A stretch of 64,000 bases of DNA from Schistocerca nitens (taxonomy: Eukaryota > Arthropoda > Insecta > Orthoptera > Acrididae), in assembly GCF_023898315.1 (NCBI RefSeq), contig NC_064619.1:304024150-304088149 (forward strand), given 5' to 3'. A model generated the notes under the pieces. The model was not told the origin of the DNA. It was given only the letters and a program-made list of their open reading frames with translations, and did no database searches. The stretch's first letter is position 1; the number at the start of each line of letters is the position of its first letter. This document shows, piece after piece, positions 52,842 to 61,056 of the stretch. Made by a program: the position numbers and the translations under genes.

Positions 52842-53106
52842 AGGAGGAGGAGGAAAGGAGAAGCAGTAGCAGCATTTTCACCACGACGACAGAGTTCCGC
52901 AAGCGGCCGTAGCCAGCACCGGCCACGGACCGCTCGGAAGCGCTCAGATGGAGGCTTCGGGAGAGAGGTGGGGATTATATTAAATTGGCATCCATCAGAG
53001 ATAAATCAGACACCAAGAATGCCTGAAGATGGCAAGAAGTCGGCTTGCTGAAATATTGCGCCTTTTGGACGTCGCTACCCGGCTGAATACCCGAGAAATT
53101 TTCAAC
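52842..53106 (-). repeat. Penelope pseudo-LTR copy, minus orientation
   Basis: Inverted partner of 49956-50300. It contains CTGAAGATGGCAAGAAGTCG (53022-53041) followed by GCTTGCTGAAATATTGCG. CTGAAGA and GAAA separated by a potential GGCAAG/CTTGCT stem are the two halves of a hammerhead-ribozyme core, which Penelope-like elements are known to carry in these repeats. Stems I and III were not verified. Confidence 0.75.
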
Positions 53107-53109
53107 TCC

Positions 53110-53400
53110 TTTTTTTTATGTTCACACCTGGTTCTGCTGTGTAGTGGTCTGACAAAGCACTTACAATAATAGAAGATTTAAGATCAAAATATGAATACCA
53201 GTGATCATGTTGTCTATTGCAGACTGGCATGTTTGTCTCCCTGGTTGCAGTGTTTATCAGGAATCTTACGTTATAATCAAGCAGAGTATACTTGAATAGT
53301 CTAGTGTGTAACTTATCTGCTAATACGTTTGTTGAAATCTCCTGTAGTTGTGCCGGTTATTTCTTCTTTACCTCTTCTGCAGCCTTCTAATTCCCTCTTA
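53110..53400 (-). pseudogene. LINE endonuclease end, 5' part of the LINE split by the Penelope-like element
   Basis: Minus strand: EISTNVLADKLHTRLFKYTL (about 53280-53345, the GDFNxxL region), VRFLINTATRETN (about 53235-53270) and SSIIVSALSDHYTAEPGVN (about 53120-53175). The TxxTR and LSDH blocks close LINE endonucleases, just before the linker that reappears at 49880. The two halves abut the Penelope-like element on opposite sides in consistent orientation. Confidence 0.7.
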
Positions 53401-54189
53401 ACTTACTTCAATACTTCTTATCTTTACTTAAGGTACCTCTTGGGCTACAATTATCCTTTATTGGTTGTGGGAACACCTTTTTATGACCCTCATCGTCTTT
53501 GTACTTCATAACTTGTAGCGATACCATCCTTGGCCTCTCATTAACTTTTATGGGGTGGGGACCCACTTCCCATGCTTAGATAACTTCAATTCTTCACCTT
53601 ATTCTGCTGCACTTACCCCTTTATACTTTGGTCACGACTTACCTTGTCAGTTGGCTAAACATAAGTTTCGCATTTCGTTACCATTTGATCTCATTGCTGT
53701 TCACTTATCTAAGCACAATTGCAGAATGATACACACTTATATCTATTTTCCATGTTTCAACTCAGATGTTTGATTGCTGTGTCCACAGTGTTTTTTTTAA
53801 ATATTTTCCCACAGGACAACATATTTGTCTCTGTGTACCTTGTGTACTCTTATAAATAGCATTTTCCTTGCTTTACTGTCCCTAGGGGTTGTTACATGTA
53901 ATAATCACATAATTTCAGAACTTGCTAAACATTTTTCAACAGGATAACACATTTTTATAGATAACTTTTCCCTTTTTGTACCTTCTCTTTTCCCCACTTA
54001 CCTTTGTTATTCACTATTCCCAGGTTCCTATATTCGAAGGTGAAGAAGGGACAGATGATAGAGTATAGTTCCGAAAGAAGGGAAGATTGAGAATATGAAG
54101 AGAAACTGAGATAATATTGTCAATAACTTGAGTAACTGACGTTCGTTAAACACCAAGTGTTGTACAGTACACAATTCCCTCTGAGGTTT
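53401..54189. other. No gene recognised; possible 3' LTR of the gypsy-type element
   Basis: On the minus strand the purine run CAGAGGGA (about 54174-54181), just downstream of the integrase stop, could be a polypurine tract. The following TGTGTACTGTACAAC would then begin a 3' LTR. No matching 5' LTR was found, so this is a guess. The rest is T-rich with no motif. Confidence 0.3.
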
Positions 54190-54870
54190 TCAATTAATCA
54201 TTTGACCAGTTGTTCTTTTCCTTATTAGGTATATGTTGTATTCCAGTCGTCTCTCTAATAGCTTTGTTTGTGGTTCCTCATCCATCTTCTCATTGCCTTC
54301 ATAACATGTATATTTTTGAAATTTGCACATAGTCCTACTTACCTGTGCAATGTCACATACCTGGTTGATGTGTTCTACCTGTTCCATAGGTAATGTTTTG
54401 TTTTCTCGTTCTTTATCCTCTATCAGACTTATGAAGTTGGTTGTTAGGGGTTGAACACTGATACATGGTTTAAGGTCAACAATGTTGTGTATGCCTTTGC
54501 TTTTGTTTGTTTTGATCATAGCCACCTCTGTTGCATTTGCATGTGCAATCCTTACTACTTTATATGGCCCTTGATATGTTTCATAAAACTTCTTAATTTC
54601 ATCATCTATCTTGGACGATTTCCTTCTTGTCCTTATTAGTACCTGGTCTCCTATTTCAGATTTTGCTAGTTTTATGTCGCTCTTATTTTTTGCTTTACAC
54701 TTCTCTGCTTTGTCCTTAAACCTCTGTAACGCTATTGTTTGGATTTGGTCTCGTGTTAAATTCTGACGTGGTGGAAAGTCTATAGTTTCTGTGATGATAT
54801 TACTTGGCATTTTGCCTGTCAGTACTTCTATTGGCCACATTCCGGTAGTGGTATGAAGGAGTTCATTCAT
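54190..54870 (-). pseudogene. Gypsy-type integrase C-terminal region
   Basis: 226 open codons. The N-terminal part follows the integrase core (MWPIEVLTGKMPSNI). Then comes the basic GDQVLIRTRRKSSKIDDEIK tract and FYETYQGPYKVVRIAHANAT (about 54530-54600), the SH3-like domain with the usual GPY motif of Ty3/gypsy integrases. About 90 residues follow with no recognised domain. It continues the integrase core at 54878-55267 after a frame break. It is part of a dead element. Confidence 0.8.
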
Positions 54871-54877
54871 AACCTCT

Positions 54878-55267
54878 TCACTCTTTGATGTGCTCTGCCC
54901 ACTTTGAGTGCTTTTTAGAACAATACTTGCGGCACAACCTGCCTAACTCCCACATTACTCTTGATGACGGGTTCGAAGGAGGGTGATATTTTGAGATATA
55001 TATCGGCTTTATTTGCAGTTCTCCCAAGGTGTGCTTCCAGATTTTTGCATGAAATTGTGGCCCATTGTCACTTATCACGTGTACCGTCTTTCCTACTTTG
55101 ACTACATAGTCATTTTTAAGTCTGCTAGCCAATGCCTTGGCAGAACTTTTCTTTAATGGATAAAACCTCACAAATTTTGAACCTAACTCCAACAATACAA
55201 ATACATACATGTTTCCTCCGGTTGACCTAGGTAGTGGCCCGTACAAGTCCACCGCCACTTTATCCAC
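54878..55267 (-). pseudogene. Gypsy-type integrase catalytic core
   Basis: The first catalytic Asp is in KVAVDLYGPLPRSTGG (about 55210-55257), the second in VHVISDNGPQFHAKIW (about 55040-55085). The third block reads YHPPSNPSSRVMWELGRLCR (about 54930-54990), where related integrases have NPxER, so the catalytic Glu position appears as Ser. Upstream, the zinc-finger end reads RRLIEGCIVCQKTKVSNQYP (about 55305-55365). Frame breaks separate the zinc region, the core and the C-terminus. It is an inactive copy. Confidence 0.85.
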
Positions 55268-55437
55268 GATGCCATTGGGTACTATTGGATATACGTTTCC
55301 CTTGGGATACTGGTTGGATACTTTTGTTTTCTGACATACTATACATCCCTCAATTAATCGTCTGACTCTTTTTTTCCATATTATTAAAAATGCAGGCTTC
55401 CTTCAATTTCTTAGTGCATTTTCTGACCCCGAAATGT

Positions 55438-55688
55438 ACATAGCTGAGATGTCGTGTGGCTAGGGCCTCCCGTCGGGTAGACCGTTCGCCTGGTGCAGGT
55501 CTTTCGATTTGACGCCACTTCGGCGACCTGCATGTCGATGGGGATGAAATGATGATGATGAGGACAACACAACACCCAGTCCCTGAGCGGAGAAAATTTC
55601 CGACCCAGCCGGGAATCGAACCCGGGCCCTTAGGATTGACAGTCTGTCACGCTGACCACTCAGCTACCGGGGCGGACATAGCTGAGAT
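55438..55688 (-). mobile_element. tRNA-derived SINE with target-site duplication
   Basis: The body lies between direct repeats ACATAGCTGAGATG at about 55438-55451 and 55676-55689. The minus-strand head is tRNA-like with a perfect A box (TAGCTGAGTGG, about 55658-55668) and a perfect B box (GGTTCGATTCC, about 55613-55623). The body has GAAATTTTCTCCGCTCAGGG and a CATCATCATTTCATCCCCAT stretch. It inserted between the integrase zinc finger halves of the gypsy-type element (before LHVHLSYV-like sequence and VHFGVRKC). Confidence 0.93.
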
Positions 55689-55689
55689 G

Positions 55690-55832
55690 AACATGTAGGA
55701 CTAATTTATCGATCTCATGTTCTAGCCAGCAGACTTTCCACCAACTGTAATCTGGGTCTGTTCGCCTATATAGAACACCTTGGTGTACCAGATAATTTTT
55801 TTGTATTTTTGTTTCTTCACCGTGCAGGTCTC
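55690..55832 (-). pseudogene. Gypsy-type integrase N-terminal zinc-finger fragment
   Basis: Minus strand: KIQKNYLVHQGVLYRRTDPD (about 55755-55815), then WLEHEIDKLVLHVHLSYV at the SINE boundary. On the other side of the SINE VHFGVRKCTKKLKEACIFNN continues (about 55370-55440). Together these are the HHCC zinc domain leading to the integrase core. The upstream edge adjoins the truncated Tc1 at about 55832 rather than RNase H. Confidence 0.7.
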
Positions 55833-56400
55833 CAGGTGAATAAACCATGTCTGTTCAGTCGTCTGTAGACTGTGTGTCTGGAGACAATTGTTCCAGTGGC
55901 TGTGGTAAGGTCCCGAGTAAGGCTACCTGCAGTACTCCGTGGCCATCTGCGGGCACTGATGGTGGGTTATCAGTCTTCTTATGGTTTTCTACACTATGGA
56001 CGTCCCGTACTGAAGTGATTGGACACATTTCCTGTCTGCTGGAATCGTTGCCATAATCTTGAGATCACACTTTGTGGCACACGAAGGGCCCGTGCTATGA
56101 CCTGCTGTGTGTGACCAGCATCCAGTCGTCCTAGTATTCTACCCCTCATAACATCATCAGTATGTGTTCTTTGAGCCATTTTCAACACACAGTCACCATT
56201 AGAACATCTGAAAACTTCTGCACACTTACTCGCTGCTTTGTACTCTGACATGCACCAACACACCTCTGCGTATGTGGACTGCTGCCAGCACCACTGTGCA
56301 CCGCATGGTCATACCCCGAGGTGATTTAAACCGACAAACCACCCACCAGAGCATTGTTTCACCGTGTATCAGCATTATCCTTAGTTTATGAGCACGAGTG
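55832..56400 (-). mobile_element. Half of a Tc1-like element (5' end and transposase N-terminus)
   Basis: The right end has a TIR-like CACTCGTGCTCATAAACTAA (56381-56400) with TA adjoining (56401-56402). On the minus strand the transposase starts near 56177 (MAQRTHTDD) and shows a helix-turn-helix region with GRILGRLDAGHTQQVIARAL, VPQSVISRLWQRFQQTGNVS (about 56010-56150). After a frame break come SLTRDLTTATGTIVSRHTVY and RRLNRHGLFTWRPAR (about 55835-55930). It then stops abruptly in gypsy integrase sequence. The catalytic half and the other TIR are missing. Confidence 0.75.
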
Positions 56401-56689
56401 TACATATCGCTTTATCAGGCCTGGCCCTGGCATGAATACCTGTGTAAGATACGCCTTAGTTCTTTAGCTTCTGTGGGTTGTGCGTTTTCTGTGCTTTCCA
56501 CTCTGTGTTCAACCTTTTGATATATTTGTTCTGGCAACACTTTATTTACCTGTTTCACTTCTCTATTAGATTCTTCCTCCCTACTCATTTTGTTCCATAA
56601 GAAAAGATGCTTCGTAATGTGGACTTTAATTCCCTCACTATTCTTAGCTACTGCTTCATCCATTTTTAACGTCTCTATTACCTCTCCAT

Positions 56690-57000
56690 TTATTTCAATA
56701 TGCCCTGAAGCAGTCTGTTCTTATGTGGTTGTTCATAAACCATTTCATTCCTAGAATTATTCCTACATTTAGATTTGGGACCACTATTGCATTGACCTTA
56801 TATTTCTTCCTCTGTATTTCAATATCTAATAAAGTTTGTTTCCTTATTTGTTTACCCTTTGCCCCACATGCCGTAATTACTCTTATTCCTTGTAAGGGTA
56901 ATTCAGGGACGTTATTTACCTTGATTTTTTCATACAGCTCAAGAGCAATAGCACTCATCTCCGATCTCGAGTCTCACTGCTACTACACTTAACTGCTATA
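56690..57000 (-). pseudogene. Gypsy-type protease fragment
   Basis: Minus strand: DSRSEMSAIALELYEKI (about 56915-56970), then LPLQGIRVITACGAKGKQIR and VNAIVVPNLNVGIILGMKWF (about 56730-56800). This is the retroviral-type aspartic protease pattern, with the flap block and the ILGMxW end. The active site would be DSG, but here reads Asp-Ser-Arg. A further open stretch at 56415-56663 is the linker towards RT. Confidence 0.75.
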
Positions 57001-57123
57001 GCTGGATTTCTAATGAAGGTTGGAACACCTCTTCCACTTGTTCCTCAGTTTCCTCCATTAGCACCTCTTTAATGCTGTCTATTTTATCACAACCTAAGAA
57101 GTGCACTATGGGTCCTGCGTTAT

Positions 57124-58213
57124 TTACAGTTCGTGATTGGACCTCATCCGAACGTCCTGTGAGTTTCCCGGTATTGGAACCTCATGCCTGTAATTGTTCT
57201 GTGTATTACTGTAGTGTTCTCTTGTTTCTTGGTTGTGATAGTTACCTCTTCCTCTACCTCTGTAGTATCCTCCTCTACCTCTTCCAGCCATGTTATTAAG
57301 ATATTGTTTTTCACCCTGTGTGTCCTGTCTATTATAGTGTTTTGTCTCCTGATGATTTATTCTATTATTTGTGTGTTGAGGATATAGTATCTGTCTGTCT
57401 GTCTGTTCTCCTTGAATCCTATTTTCATTAGGTCTGTTATTTCCCCTGGGTTTTCTTCTCCAACCTTCTAGATTTCGATTGTTCCCTGCTAATGAATCCA
57501 ATTTATCCAGCACTTGCATGATTGCCTTTGCATCAGACTTGGATATTGCAGTTAATTTTTCTTGTATCCTCGGAGGTAACTTGATCTTAATGATTGATAT
57601 TAAATCCGTTTCTTTCAAGGGATCACCTAAATACAAGTTCTTTTTGACATAAGTCTGGAAGAACTCTTTGTAACTTCTGCAACCACTACTAATGAAGTTT
57701 TGACCATCAAATAGGTCTTTACGAACGCAATTCTGAGTGCTGCTGGACCAATACTGGATCATGAAAACTTGCATAAACCACTCGTATGTTTTGCGTTGCG
57801 ATCCAGTTTTCATACCCCTGGATAAAGCTTCGCCTTCCAACCTACTTACAACACAGCCTTTTTTCTTTTTGTCATACCAATGTTCAGGAAAGACAGCCTC
57901 AAATTGCCACTTAAAAGCTAGAGGATGTATCTGTCCTTTTGACGTAAAGCTGTGGAATTTGCACACACGCAGATAACTGGTCATTTGAGGCTACATGTTG
58001 TTTACTTCTTTCTTTGGACTTTTCCTGTTCGTACCAGGCTTTCCCTGTTCGTACCACATCTCCAGTCTACCTCTTATTTCTGCCTCTACCTTACTAGCAT
58101 ATAAAGATACCGTTCGCAAGTCGGTTTCCTGTACCTGCTCTCTTATCTTTCGCAGCTCTGAACAAGGCGCACCTGCATTACTTTTGGATGCTTTTCCCAC
58201 ATCTTGGACTTCC

Positions 58214-58247
<34 letters not shown>

Positions 58248-58368
58248 GTTCGCTATGAATTTGTGTTAGGTGCATATTATACATTCTATTGCCAGTATGA
58301 AATACAGATGAGGTTTTGAAATTTTTGTAAAACTTTGGATCAATATCTGCTTCCAATCTCGAAAACAT
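57124..58368 (-). pseudogene. Gypsy-type gag, interrupted by one in-frame TAG
   Basis: Two open stretches (58368-57991 and 57984-57124) are in the same frame, separated by a single TAG, so this was one ORF of about 415 codons. The N-terminal part carries an Asn run from a (GTT)n microsatellite. The middle holds a capsid-like helical region (WKFEAVFPEHWYDKK-type tract with KWQFEAVFPEHWYDKKKKG, then YKEFFQTYVKKNLYLGDPL). The C-terminal part is rich in Gly-Arg repeats (AGRGRGGYYRGRGRGNYHNQ) in place of the CCHC knuckle that many gag proteins have. Its likely role was RNA packaging into particles. It is inactive as part of a defective element. Confidence 0.72.
58216..58247. repeat. (GTT)n microsatellite in gag
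   Basis: About ten GTT units on the plus strand, read as poly-Asn on the minus strand within the gag frame. Confidence 0.95.
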
Positions 58369-58369
58369 T

Positions 58370-58743
58370 GAACATCTGCAGCAAGTTCACTTCCGATAGC
58401 CGGCGCGTGGGAATGAAATGTTCATAACGCCTCTCATATCTCGTAAACCACTGGAGATAACAAAACGAGATTTTGGCAAATGATACCACGCAAAGAGGAG
58501 AGTACTTTGCCGTGTGGTTAAAATACGTAACTTTATCTATCACAGTATAGCAGAAGCTATAGTTTATAATTCTTTTTTTACCGGTAATGTAATTGCTTAA
58601 GATTATCAATAGCCAGTGAAAACATACGAGTGCGGAATGTAAATAATATTGCGATATACATGATAAAACAGGGTACATTTGTGAAAAATGCACTGTGATA
58701 AACTACATTCTTTCTGGACCACACGGCTATTATTTGCACTCAC
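58370..58743. other. No gene recognised
   Basis: Sequence upstream of gag, where a primer binding site and 5' LTR of the gypsy-type element would be expected. I could not identify either. Confidence 0.35.
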
Positions 58744-59290
58744 TTGAAAAATTCTGCACTAATACTGTGTATAATATTAAATTCCTCTCCCTTCAGTATC
58801 CTAAGTAAATATTGTGTACCTGTTTATAGAGCTCCCTCAGGAAAGTTGAGTACATTCCCCAAGCAACAATCACTTTTAACTCACCTGTTCTCAAAAACAA
58901 AAATAATCATGCTTTGTTATTGTAATGTAAATTTTCTTTCCTGTAAAAGTACGGCAGATTTTGAGCATGTAATGGGCCGTGTGCAGTTGTTGACTTTCTC
59001 TCAAGAGTTGCAAAGAACTTTACAAGCCTGATTGACAATACTCTGCAGATAAAAGAATTAGCAACATATGTTTAAGTGAAATTTTAGATGTCTTCCTGAC
59101 CATGATGGTCAGCTGTTCAAAATGCATGCTGTAAGCCCTGCAAACAACAGTAGTTTCATCAACAGGACGTGTATATAAGTCAACAGTGAAAATCTACAAA
59201 CCTTCAGAGACATTTGCAGCAGTTGGAATGAGACAATGTGTCAAGCTAAAAAGTCAATAATAAATTTAACCTATTTCTAGATTAATTTGT
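58744..59290 (+). pseudogene. LINE endonuclease remnant
   Basis: Plus strand: CVPVYRAPSGKLSTFPKQQS and LLTHLFSKTKIIMLCYCNVN (about 58818-58930). The VYRAPSG block and the IIMLCGDFN-type block (GD corrupted to YC here) are typical of LINE endonucleases. Further fragments NNSSFINRTCI and NLQTFRDICSSWNETM (about 59140-59235) fit the RxIxxxNxxxFxxxLxxxxW linker after the endonuclease. It is heavily decayed. Confidence 0.6.
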
Positions 59291-59931
59291 TCCATTGCTT
59301 GAAGCTGTATTTCTTAAGAGAATTTCATTAAGTGTGCAGTATTGTAATATGCTACTGTAAGTTTTGTATGTCTGCATGCCAAAATAATAGCCTCTAATTA
59401 CATACATAGTTATAATGAACTACATGAGGTTTCATACAGAATTACTTTAACAGATTTCTTCTTGTTGGGCAGCACAGGCTCAACAAATTGAAAGGAAGAT
59501 ATAAAAATTTCTGCACAGAATAGCTGAAAGACATAAAGTCTTTACTAGGAAAAACTGACCCAGTTTCAACCTTAGGCCAGTACCAAGTGCACAGATGGAT
59601 GTGTACACAAACTGATAACATTTTACAATGATGAGATTGAAACTAGCCATTAGTGCTGGACAAAGTACTTACTTCAGCTGAATAATCTGCTTGGAAACAG
59701 TTGTGACCTTCTGACATTTGAAACTGTTGGAAGCAAATTATCCAAAAACTACAGGCTATATGGACAAAATGACTATTAGTGTGCATTCAGTTGAAGGTAC
59801 TACACCAATATGGGTTATAGAACCTGCCTCTCCTTTCACTGGACCAAATACAGTGTAACTGAATGTGTGAAACTCAATAGAAATTTCCTGTGACACCTGA
59901 TAAATGTGCTAACATGTAAACTGTACGCAAA
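59291..59931. other. No gene recognised
   Basis: I can find no motif. It separates the LINE remnant from the P-element-like pseudogene and may contain its 3' flank. Confidence 0.4.
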
Positions 59932-60199
59932 TTAAAATGTGCTAAGCTTCCATTTCTTAAAAGAAGCAGTAAAGGCGTCATTCTTTTTCTTAATGTAATT
60001 GTTTAATAATGCGGTGGTGGATGCTTTGACTAACAACTTTAGTATTTTGTCTGCCGAATGACCATCACTGCAAACAAAGTCTGTTAAGAAGAAACTTTTC
60101 TTCTGAACAGCATTTATGGTTACATTTCGAACAAGCACCCTTTGACTGTTGAATGACAAAATTTTTATTTCATTAGGGGCAGATATTAATTTCTGTACA

Positions 60200-61056
60200 C
60201 TAATGTAATTCTACATCTACATCTACATCTACATCTACATCTACATGACTACTCTGCAATTCACATTTAAGTGCTTGGCAGAGGGTTCGTCAAACCACAA
60301 TCATACTATCTCTCTACCATTCCACTCCCAAACAGCGCGCGGGAAAAACGAACACCTAAACCTTTCTATTCGAGCTCTGATTTCTCTTATTTTATTTTGA
60401 TGATCGTTCCTACGTATGTAGGTTGGGCTCAACAAAATATTTTCGCATTCGGAAGAGAAAGTTGGTGACTGAAATTTCGTAAATAGATCTTGCCGCGACG
60501 AGAAACGTCTTTGCTGTAATGACTTCCATCCCAATTCGCGTATCATATCTGCCACATTCTCTCCCCTACTACGTGATAATACAAAACGAACTGACCTTTT
60601 TTGCACCCTTTCGATGTCCTCCGTCAATCCCACCTGGTAGGGATCCCACACCGCGCAGCAATATCCTAACAGAGGACGAACGAGTGTAGTGTAAGCTGTC
60701 TCTTTAGTGACTTGTTGCATCTTCTAAGTGTCCTGCCAATGAAACGCAACCTTTGGCTCGCCTTCCCCACAATATTGTCTATGTGGTCTTTCCAACTGAA
60801 GTTGTTCGTAATTTTAACACCCAGGTACTTAGTTGAATTGACAGCCTTGAGAATTGTACTATTTATCGAGTAATCGAATTCCAATGGATTTCTTTTGGAA
60901 CTCATGTGGATCACCTCACACTTTTCATTATTTAGCGTCAACTGCCACCTGCCACACCATACAGCAATCTCTTCTAAATCTCTTTGCAACTGATACTGGT
61001 CTTCGGATGACCTTACTAGATGGTAAATTACAGTATCATCTGCGAACAACCTAAGA
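60200..61056 (-). pseudogene. 5'-truncated LINE inserted in the P-element-like gene
   Basis: Starts in the RT at the catalytic block LFADDTVIYHLV (about 61010-61049), then WQLTLNNEKCEVIHMSS, STKYLGVKITNNFSWKDHID (about 60785-60845), a one-base frame change near 60718, AYTTLVRPLLGYCCAVWDPY (about 60640-60700) and the end PRAVWEWNGREIV with a stop near 60301. The 3' end is a run of about six GATGTA units (60212-60246). Every block matches the LINE at 23877-24770, so they are one family. It separates two parts of the P-element-like protein and so is younger. Confidence 0.88.
60212..60246. repeat. (TACATC)n tail repeat of the LINE
   Basis: About six hexamer units. On the minus strand (GATGTA)n is the 3' tail of the LINE. 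The related copy at 24750-24770 has the same unit. Confidence 0.93.

Larger units (their letters stand above)
49915..53106 (-). mobile_element. Penelope-like element with inverted pseudo-LTRs
   Basis: RT plus GIY-YIG endonuclease on the minus strand, the hallmark of Penelope-like retroelements. A block at 49956-50300 (plus orientation) recurs inverted at 52842-53106: GGGTATTCAGC, TAGCGACGTCCAAAAGGCG, AAGCCGACTTCTTGCCAT and CTTCCGAGCGGTCC are shared. These act as the pseudo-LTRs. It sits between the endonuclease (53110-53400) and RT (48045-49900) of a minus-strand LINE, so it inserted into that LINE. T-runs at both junctions prevent a secure TSD call. Confidence 0.88.
54190..58368 (-). mobile_element. 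Gypsy (Ty3)-type LTR retrotransposon, RT region deleted
   Basis: Minus-strand order: gag (58368-57124), protease (about 57000-56690), a protease-RT linker, then no RT or RNase H, integrase (about 55850-54880) and its C-terminal extension (54870-54190). Two foreign pieces lie inside: half of a Tc1-like element (about 55832-56400) and a SINE with TSD (55438-55688). LTRs are not identified. The absence of RT exactly where the truncated Tc1 meets the integrase suggests one deletion removed both the RT and half of the Tc1. Confidence 0.8.

Noticed and set aside
53401-54189. A confirmed 3' LTR of the gypsy-type element
   Set aside because: Only a short purine run and a TG start fit. No second copy of the putative LTR exists within the window.
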